A DNA stretch of 45,563 nucleotides, taken from an uncultured Collinsella sp. GTDB lineage: Bacteria; Actinomycetota; Coriobacteriia; Coriobacteriales; Coriobacteriaceae. Below, in pieces: positions 40,893 to 45,563 of the stretch (the first letter of the stretch is position 1; every line of letters starts with the position of its first letter). The position numbers and the translations under genes were made by a program. The notes under the pieces are model-generated. The model did not search any database. It was not told the DNA's origin and saw only the letters and a program-made list of their open reading frames with translations. Location: contig CABQAK010000013.1 of NCBI GenBank assembly GCA_902462065.1, forward strand, positions 1 through 45,563, read 5' to 3'.

Positions 40893-43382
40893 CTATTCGC
40901 TGTCGTCCCCAACGTTTTCGCGGTCATTGGCAAGCATCGCCGCGCCGGCGACCGTTGTCGCCACGGCGGCGGCAGCGAGCCCGGCGGCAACGCCAGAGCC
41001 GTCGCCCGTGTCGGCGAGTTTTCCGGTCGAGCCCTTGCTCTTGTTGCCGCCGCCGTTCTTGTCGGCGCCGTCTGCGTTGGAACCCGTGCCGCTACCGGTG
41101 CCGCCTGCACTGCCCGAGGCCGCTACGGTAAAGCTTGCGGCTCCATCGCTGGCGAGCGTGTAGTTTTGCGCCGCGTCGCCCAACAGACCTTTCGCACGCA
41201 CCCAATACGTCCCCGCGGCAAATGCCTCGCCCTCGGCCATTGCCGTGCCCGGAGCGCCGTCCGCGTCGTGCACAAACTCGAGCTGGGCGGTGCAGGCGTC
41301 GGTTTCGAGCTTGCCCTCGAGTGATGCCGCAATCTTGGCGCGCACGTCTTCGCCGGCCTTAAGGCCTTCGAGTCCCTCAAAATGGGGCGTCAGCGCGAGC
41401 GGATCGATATCGATGGGCACAGAGCCCTGCAGCCCCGTAACGGTCTCGTTGCCCAGGGCGTCGACATCCACGTATTCAATGGCAAACGCATGGCCCGAAG
41501 CTGTCGCGTTGAGCGCGTTGCTGCTGTCGGCAAGGCGGAAATGACCCTCGCCAACGGTCTTGCCATCCTGGAATGAGGCATCGCTCAGCGAGTCGCCGTA
41601 CGTCATGCGCATGCGGGTCGGGAGATAGTACGGGAGATAGTACGAAGCCGTCTGCTTGTGCTCCGTATCGTAATTGCGCTGATAGATGCTCCGGGCCAGC
41701 GCCGCATCAACAAAGTCGGATGCGATGATGCCAATGTGCTTGAGGTAATCTGACTTTGTATCCTCGATGCCGCTGGGATTGATGTACGGGCTCTTATACA
41801 GATGCTCGTTGACTACTCGTGCCGAGGTAAAAGGATTGCCTCCGTGCGACAAGCCCGTGCAGCTGGTGTAGTTGATAGACCAGCAACGCTCCAGGACTTT
41901 CTCCTTGGCCCCGTTATCGTCCTCGACATCTACCTCGTTGCGCGTGCGCCCGGACGTTTCCTTCAGCGCATTATCGACCCAGCTGAGCTTGTCGGTTCCC
42001 GTGAGTTTGTACTTGTCCTGGGCGTATACCTTGGTGCAATAGGGCTCTTTATCGCCTGTTTCCCCCGCGGCTTCAAAGCCCCGCGCGTCTTGGACGAGAC
42101 ACATAGTGGCGCTGTCGGAGTGAGCCTTGATCTTGTCATCCCATTCGGTAAGGTCGAGGCCCCACGTGTGGCCGCTTACACTGTTGCCGGCGAGCCTAAA
42201 TCGACGCAGCAGAACGATCTTTCCGCGCACCTCGTGTAGCGTGGGGATTCGGCTCGACGTATAGAACAGTTTGGGGTTGTCGTCCAAAACCTTGGCGAAA
42301 GCCGTCGTAACACTTTCGTCGGTAGCCTCGTCGTTGCCTCGTGATACAAGCATGATGAGCGCTTCTGTCGGGTTTTCGTTCAAAAACGTTTTAAAGTACC
42401 CGATGACATCGGAGAGATGCAGATAGTCCCCGTCTTTTTTGAATAGGTAGAAATCCCCGTGGCAGATGCCAGGGTTGTCGCCCTTTCCGAGCCGGATATC
42501 AAAATAGCGAATGCCTTCGAGCAACTGCGTGGGAATGTAATCCTGCTGGCATTTTACTTGCGAGGATTGGGGCTCGGTGTCGTTGTCCACGCTACAGGTG
42601 CCCGAATCGTGCGTACCCGGGATGCTCAGCTCGTCGAGGAACTTGTTGTCGTCGACGTATTTCATCCAACATGGCCCATCGACGTAGCTGCTGTACGTGA
42701 TCCAGTCGAGGCTGCTAACCGTGGCATCGTTCTTTTTCATGTCGTAACCGATAAGTTCGAGCTCCCACGGAATGCTCTTACTCTTATGGCAGATCTTATT
42801 GTTGTCCTGGTCTTCGCCGTTCGATTCTATTGCCAGGTACTTAATGTCTTTTTTCTCGGTTTCTTTCTCGACCGTGCGGTCTCGGATGATATAGGTTCCG
42901 TTTGATTGCCGCTCGAACGCAAAAGCGCGGCTGGGCTTGTTGTCATACTCGCCGCTCCATACGTGGATGACCTTTCCGTCTTTGTCCGAGTCGCCATCGA
43001 CCGACCAAATGCTGTAGCCCGTCTTTTTATGCTCTTCGAAATTGAGCAAGGTGCGGATAGCATACCAGTTTGTATCGTCATTCTTGGTCGTTACGTTCTC
43101 AAGGATGAGCTTGCTGGACGTGCCGTCATTAAACAGATGGCAGACGTTGCCGATGACGTTGCCGTCTTCGTTAACGCTTGCGGTACGAAAATAGCCCGCG
43201 GGGCGAAGGCGAATGACGAAATTGTCGAGGCTGACTGCTGGCCCGGCCGTGCTGTCCGCAAAGGCTGCCCGCGGGCTAATGCCCAGCATGGCGGTTTCGG
43301 GCAGGCTTGCAAGTGGCGACAACGCCGCGAGTCCAAGGCCCAACGTAAATGCTCGGCGGCTGATGGCGCGGTGTTCGGTCAT
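40893..43382 (-). CDS. Tat-exported PI-PLC-like surface protein with sortase-like tail
   Basis: An 829-residue extracellular protein. N-terminus: twin-arginine signal SRRAFTLGLGLAAL (R9, R10) with probable cleavage after RAAFA near 42. Residues about 45-230 resemble a lectin-like beta-trefoil region. The phosphatidylinositol-specific phospholipase C X-type domain follows: SIPGTHDSGT (first His near 257), RYFDIRLG, ICHGDFYLF (second His near 306) and SRGNDEATDES. C-terminal region: Ig-like strands, a Gly/Ser/Asn-rich linker, then LADTG (789-793), an Ala-rich hydrophobic stretch and an acidic tail, a variant of LPXTG cell-wall anchoring. Such enzymes cleave inositol phospholipids; action on host lipids or glycolipid anchors is possible but inferred. 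GGAG lies 5 bases before the ATG. Confidence 0.85.
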   Translation of the reverse strand: MTEHRAISRRAFTLGLGLAALSPLASLPETAMLGISPRAAFADSTAGPAVSLDNFVIRLRPAGYFRTASVNEDGNVIGNVCHLFNDGTSSKLILENVTTKNDDTNWYAIRTLLNFEEHKKTGYSIWSVDGDSDKDGKVIHVWSGEYDNKPSRAFAFERQSNGTYIIRDRTVEKETEKKDIKYLAIESNGEDQDNNKICHKSKSIPWELELIGYDMKKNDATVSSLDWITYSSYVDGPCWMKYVDDNKFLDELSIPGTHDSGTCSVDNDTEPQSSQVKCQQDYIPTQLLEGIRYFDIRLGKGDNPGICHGDFYLFKKDGDYLHLSDVIGYFKTFLNENPTEALIMLVSRGNDEATDESVTTAFAKVLDDNPKLFYTSSRIPTLHEVRGKIVLLRRFRLAGNSVSGHTWGLDLTEWDDKIKAHSDSATMCLVQDARGFEAAGETGDKEPYCTKVYAQDKYKLTGTDKLSWVDNALKETSGRTRNEVDVEDDNGAKEKVLERCWSINYTSCTGLSHGGNPFTSARVVNEHLYKSPYINPSGIEDTKSDYLKHIGIIASDFVDAALARSIYQRNYDTEHKQTASYYLPYYLPTRMRMTYGDSLSDASFQDGKTVGEGHFRLADSSNALNATASGHAFAIEYVDVDALGNETVTGLQGSVPIDIDPLALTPHFEGLEGLKAGEDVRAKIAASLEGKLETDACTAQLEFVHDADGAPGTAMAEGEAFAAGTYWVRAKGLLGDAAQNYTLASDGAASFTVAASGSAGGTGSGTGSNADGADKNGGGNKSKGSTGKLADTGDGSGVAAGLAAAAVATTVAGAAMLANDRENVGDDSE

Positions 43383-43588
43383 AACTTCTCCATTCGTAGA
43401 GTGCGGTTATGCGATAGTTTTGGTCACTATACTGCTCAGATGTTTAAAGATGCTGGTTTAATTGTCTGCGCGGCGCAATAAATCGGCGGGCGGACGTGTT
43501 GGGGTGCTTGTCGTTTTCGTACTGTTGCTACATTTGGAGCGGTTCCGGCGTCCGGCATCCTCGCGTTCGTTGGCTACCGGCATAAGAA

Positions 43589-43616
43589 AGGGAGGGTCGG
43601 TTTACCGGCCCTCCCT
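43589..43616 (-). terminator. Terminator after lipoprotein 1
   Basis: AGGGAGGGTCGG (43589-43600) pairs with CCGGCCCTCCCT (43605-43616), with TTTCTTAT following on the minus strand. Its stem closely resembles the terminator of the paralogous gene at 44425-44453. Confidence 0.85.
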
Positions 43617-43687
43617 GGGTACGAAGCTCTGGGGTACCGTCGCTTGTTTGCACTGCGCCTGTGTTTCCCGCTGCACTCGCCAGTCGC

Positions 43688-44281
43688 TTAACGCTTGATC
43701 TCGATATCGTCGAGCTTGACGTCCATGGCCTCGGTCTTGGCCTCGGCGATGTCGTCGGCAAACTCCAGAGACTTCATCATGGTCTCGACGGCGTCCTTGT
43801 GCTCCTCGACATTGTCGATGCTCACGTAAACGCTGCCGCCGCCTGCTTCGGTGAAGTACTCAGTCGTTACGCCGCCCGAGTGTGTATAGGAAGCGTTGCG
43901 CCAAGTCTTGCCGTTGTACTTGACGGGATCATTCTCGGTCCACTCAAAGTTGGCCTTCCATTTGGCCTCGTAGTCGAACAGCTCGTCGGCGTTCTTGTCG
44001 GAGTCGAAGACAGGGATGAAGCGATCGCTGGCGTGCTCGCTCTCGGTGAACTTAAACTGGGCCCTATCGGCGGTGTCGCCTGCGACGTCCGTGATTTCGA
44101 CGCCCTCGGGCACCTCGACCTTAAACCAAATGAAGTCGGTCCTCATATCCACGGCTGGCTTTTCTGCTCCGCCGCCACCGCCACTGCCAGCAGCGCCACC
44201 GCTTCCGCCGCAACCCACCAGGGCAACCGCGGCAAAAAGACTCATGCAGAGGGTGAGAATCGCAAAGGCCTTCTTTTTCAT
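43688..44281 (-). CDS. Lipoprotein 1 of a tandem paralogous pair
   Basis: A 197-residue lipoprotein: MKKKAFAILTLCMSLFAAVALVGCG, with lipobox LVGC (Cys 24), then a Gly/Ser linker. The mature part has TDFIWFKVEVPEGVEITD, SDRFIPVFDSD, KYNGKTWRNASYTHSG and a C-terminal helix EEHKDAVETMMKSLEF. It resembles DUF/PsbP-like small surface proteins by shape only; no function is recognised. GAGGAGG precedes the ATG. The paralogue directly upstream shares order and motifs, so a duplication is clear. An 18-base box shared with the paralogue lies 74 bases upstream (44355-44372). Confidence 0.85.
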   Translation of the reverse strand: MKKKAFAILTLCMSLFAAVALVGCGGSGGAAGSGGGGGAEKPAVDMRTDFIWFKVEVPEGVEITDVAGDTADRAQFKFTESEHASDRFIPVFDSDKNADELFDYEAKWKANFEWTENDPVKYNGKTWRNASYTHSGGVTTEYFTEAGGGSVYVSIDNVEEHKDAVETMMKSLEFADDIAEAKTEAMDVKLDDIEIKR

Positions 44282-44354
44282 GGTCGTGTCCTCCTCGATC
44301 TGTAACCGCCCATGGATTACCTGTCTTTACTGTACGCGCGAGCGGCTCGTTCGG

Positions 44355-44372
44355 GTGGGCCATGTGTCCCAT
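44355..44372 (-). promoter_or_regulatory. 18-base box upstream of lipoprotein 1
   Basis: ATGGGACACATGGCCCAC on the minus strand, identical to 45321-45338 upstream of the paralogue and similar to 37858-37869. Position suggests a regulator or promoter-linked site. Confidence 0.4.
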
Positions 44373-44424
44373 TCTGGGGGCAGGATTTGCGCCGACAAGT
44401 GGCAATATACGCGGGCACAAAAGA

Positions 44425-44453
44425 GGGGAGGGCCGATGTCGTCGGCCCTCCCC
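44425..44453 (-). terminator. Terminator after lipoprotein 2
   Basis: GGGGAGGGCCGA (44425-44436) pairs exactly with 44442-44453; CTCTTTTG follows on the minus strand. It separates the two paralogous genes, so each is its own unit. Confidence 0.85.
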
Positions 44454-44522
44454 GGGTTGGGCGCCCGTTGTTTTAATGGAGCGCATGTGCGCGGGTGCGC
44501 ATAGGCACGTGCGGGTGCCCCG

Positions 44523-45122
44523 TTACTTGATCTCGATGCTCGAAATCTCGACTTCGCGTGCCTCGTCAACTGCTTTCTTCATGTCGTCGGGGAACTCGAT
44601 GGAGTTGAGGAGTGTCTCGGCTTCTTTCTTGTGCTGGTCGAAGTTCGAGATGAGGACGTAGGCGCTTCCCGGCTCAACGTCGGTAAAAAGCATGGTTGAG
44701 ATGCCGCTGTTGTCCTCGTATGTTCCGACGAGCCACGTCCTGCCGTTATACTCGACGGACCCGCCATCCTTCCACTGGAACGTATCCCCCTTCTTTTCCG
44801 CCTGGTCGGCGTGGGATTCCTCGGCCGTCAGCGCTTTTTTCCAAACGGGGATAAAGCGATCGGCCGAGGCGTTCTCGTCTTCGGGGAAGGTGAGCTGAAC
44901 CCTGTCGGCATTCTTGCCGGCGGAGTCGCTTACGCCGACGCCCTCGGGCATCTCGACCTTAAACCAGATAAAGTCGGTCTTCTTGGCGACGGGGACCTTT
45001 TCCTTGCTCTCGCTCTTGGAGGCGCTGCCGCCGCCCGATGCGCTCCCGTCGCAGCCGACAAGGGCAAACACGGCAAAGAGGGCGATGCAAAGGGAAAGGA
45101 TCGATAGGGTCTTTTTCTTCAT
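44523..45122 (-). CDS. Lipoprotein 2 of a tandem paralogous pair
   Basis: A 199-residue lipoprotein: MKKKTLSILSLCIALFAVFALVGCDG with lipobox LVGC, a Ser/Lys-rich linker, then TDFIWFKVEMPEGVGVSD, ADRFIPVWKK, EYNGRTWLVGTYEDNSG and a final helix DQHKKEAETLLNSIEFP. It matches lipoprotein 1 motif by motif. Asp after the lipobox Cys differs from the Gly of its paralogue; in E. coli Asp at +2 keeps lipoproteins in the inner membrane, but Collinsella has no outer membrane. The start at 45122 has AAGGAGG upstream; the longer open frame upstream is not coding. The 18-base box lies 199 bases upstream. Confidence 0.85.
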   Translation of the reverse strand: MKKKTLSILSLCIALFAVFALVGCDGSASGGGSASKSESKEKVPVAKKTDFIWFKVEMPEGVGVSDSAGKNADRVQLTFPEDENASADRFIPVWKKALTAEESHADQAEKKGDTFQWKDGGSVEYNGRTWLVGTYEDNSGISTMLFTDVEPGSAYVLISNFDQHKKEAETLLNSIEFPDDMKKAVDEAREVEISSIEIK

Positions 45123-45320
45123 GGTGGCGTCCTCCTTGTCTGCCAGGGACATCGTGTGCCGCGGATCGCTGGGGCGGCGGTTACGCATGCACATGATGCC
45201 TTTGTTTGCTGTGCGGTTATTCCTCCATTCGTCGTCCGGTGTCGTGGCGAGCGTTGCCCCAACATAGGGCTCCTTACCTATATGTATGCCCCAGTTGCCG
45301 CTGCCCGGGAGTCTCGAAAC

Positions 45321-45338
45321 GTGGGCCATGTGTCCCAT
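45321..45338 (-). promoter_or_regulatory. 18-base box upstream of lipoprotein 2
   Basis: Exact copy of the box at 44355-44372, in the same orientation relative to its gene. The rest of the gene-free stretch 45123-45499 shows no gene or strong hairpin. Confidence 0.4.
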
Positions 45339-45499
45339 GTTTGTGTCGCTGCCGCCTATCGTGTGCCATAGAAATCCGCGATGGCCAGGTGCGCTGACGC
45401 TCATGTGCTTATGGGCTAGACTTAGCACCATTATGTGATCGATGCGGTCGGTCGGCGGTTGCCGCTCGACCGATGTATATGACTTGAAGGTGCATGTGT

Positions 45500-45563
45500 A
45501 TGAGCCAAGAGATGATGGACAAGACCTGCCGCGGGTTTGCCGAGGCGCTTGCCGCGCGCGAGC
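45500..45563 (+). CDS. Probable cyclodeaminase/cyclohydrolase family protein, 3' end outside window
   Basis: Only 21 codons are visible, starting MSQEMMDKTC and continuing RGFAEALAARE. GAAGG at 45486-45490 fits ATG 45500; another ATG two codons earlier is possible. The pattern FAEALAARE resembles the N-terminus of the FTCD_C/FchA family (methenyl-THF cyclohydrolase), in which a PxPGGGS motif would follow. This is a guess from very little sequence; if right, it works one step after Fhs in folate one-carbon metabolism. Confidence 0.4.
   Translation, partial: MSQEMMDKTCRGFAEALAARE

Noticed and set aside
1..45563. CRISPR array, prophage or integrative element
   Set aside because: No regularly spaced repeats, integrase, phage structural or conjugation genes; the holin-like gene at 11150 belongs to the YvlD family.

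Overview
The window looks like a chromosomal piece of a human-gut Coriobacteriia, most likely Collinsella (C. aerofaciens group). This is an inference from high GC, GC-rich third codon positions, the gene set (fused YgiQ/UPF0313, a 1267-residue DnaE, an AddAB-like pair, desulfoferrodoxin-family protein) and the many long intergenic palindromes. No rRNA, tRNA, CRISPR array, insertion sequence or prophage was seen.

Layout. 1-1.9 kb: tail of a compact ABC ATPase, an orphan DinJ/RelB-type antitoxin behind helically phased repeats, and a CPBP membrane protease broken by one missing base. 1.9-8 kb: ygiQ (minus), a YoaK/DUF1275 membrane protein, fucO, a 500-bp gene-free stretch holding a MITE-like inverted-repeat element, and an M42 aminopeptidase. 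8-12.2 kb: mnmA and cysK (minus), with cysK divergent from an Rrf2 regulator carrying four clustered cysteines; a small YvlD-like membrane protein; a YerC TrpR-like protein. 12.3-19.1 kb: an AddB-like/AddA-like helicase-nuclease operon. 19.2-21.2 kb: a DUF3284 protein and a lower-GC MFS transporter that looks acquired. 21.3-29.1 kb: dnaE, a SWIM/SNF2 helicase and a superoxide reductase-like protein. 29.2-33.5 kb: a 661-residue NAD-synthetase homologue that has lost its catalytic motifs, then the overlapping ruvC-ruvA-ruvB operon. 33.7-39.3 kb: fhs, a PASTA-like single-pass membrane protein with a heptad tail, a CDF cation transporter and a double zinc-ribbon protein. 39.3-40.8 kb: accessory patch with a probable type I toxin-antitoxin-like locus (a 30-residue peptide gene facing a short terminated RNA, both with the same 5' leader), an excisionase-like HTH protein and a small PH-like protein. 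40.9-45.6 kb: a Tat-exported PI-PLC-like surface protein with a sortase-like tail, two tandem paralogous lipoproteins, and the start of a probable cyclodeaminase/cyclohydrolase.

How genes work together. AddA/AddB-like, RuvABC, DnaE and the SNF2 protein make this a DNA replication and recombination neighbourhood. CysK plus the Rrf2 regulator form a likely cysteine/Fe-S sensing pair. Fhs and the partial cyclohydrolase both belong to one-carbon metabolism but are not in one operon. The most interesting candidates for new biology are the convergent peptide/RNA locus at 39.4-39.7 kb, the NadE-like pseudoenzyme at 29.2-31.2 kb, the recurring hairpin families, and the shared upstream box of the surface-protein genes.
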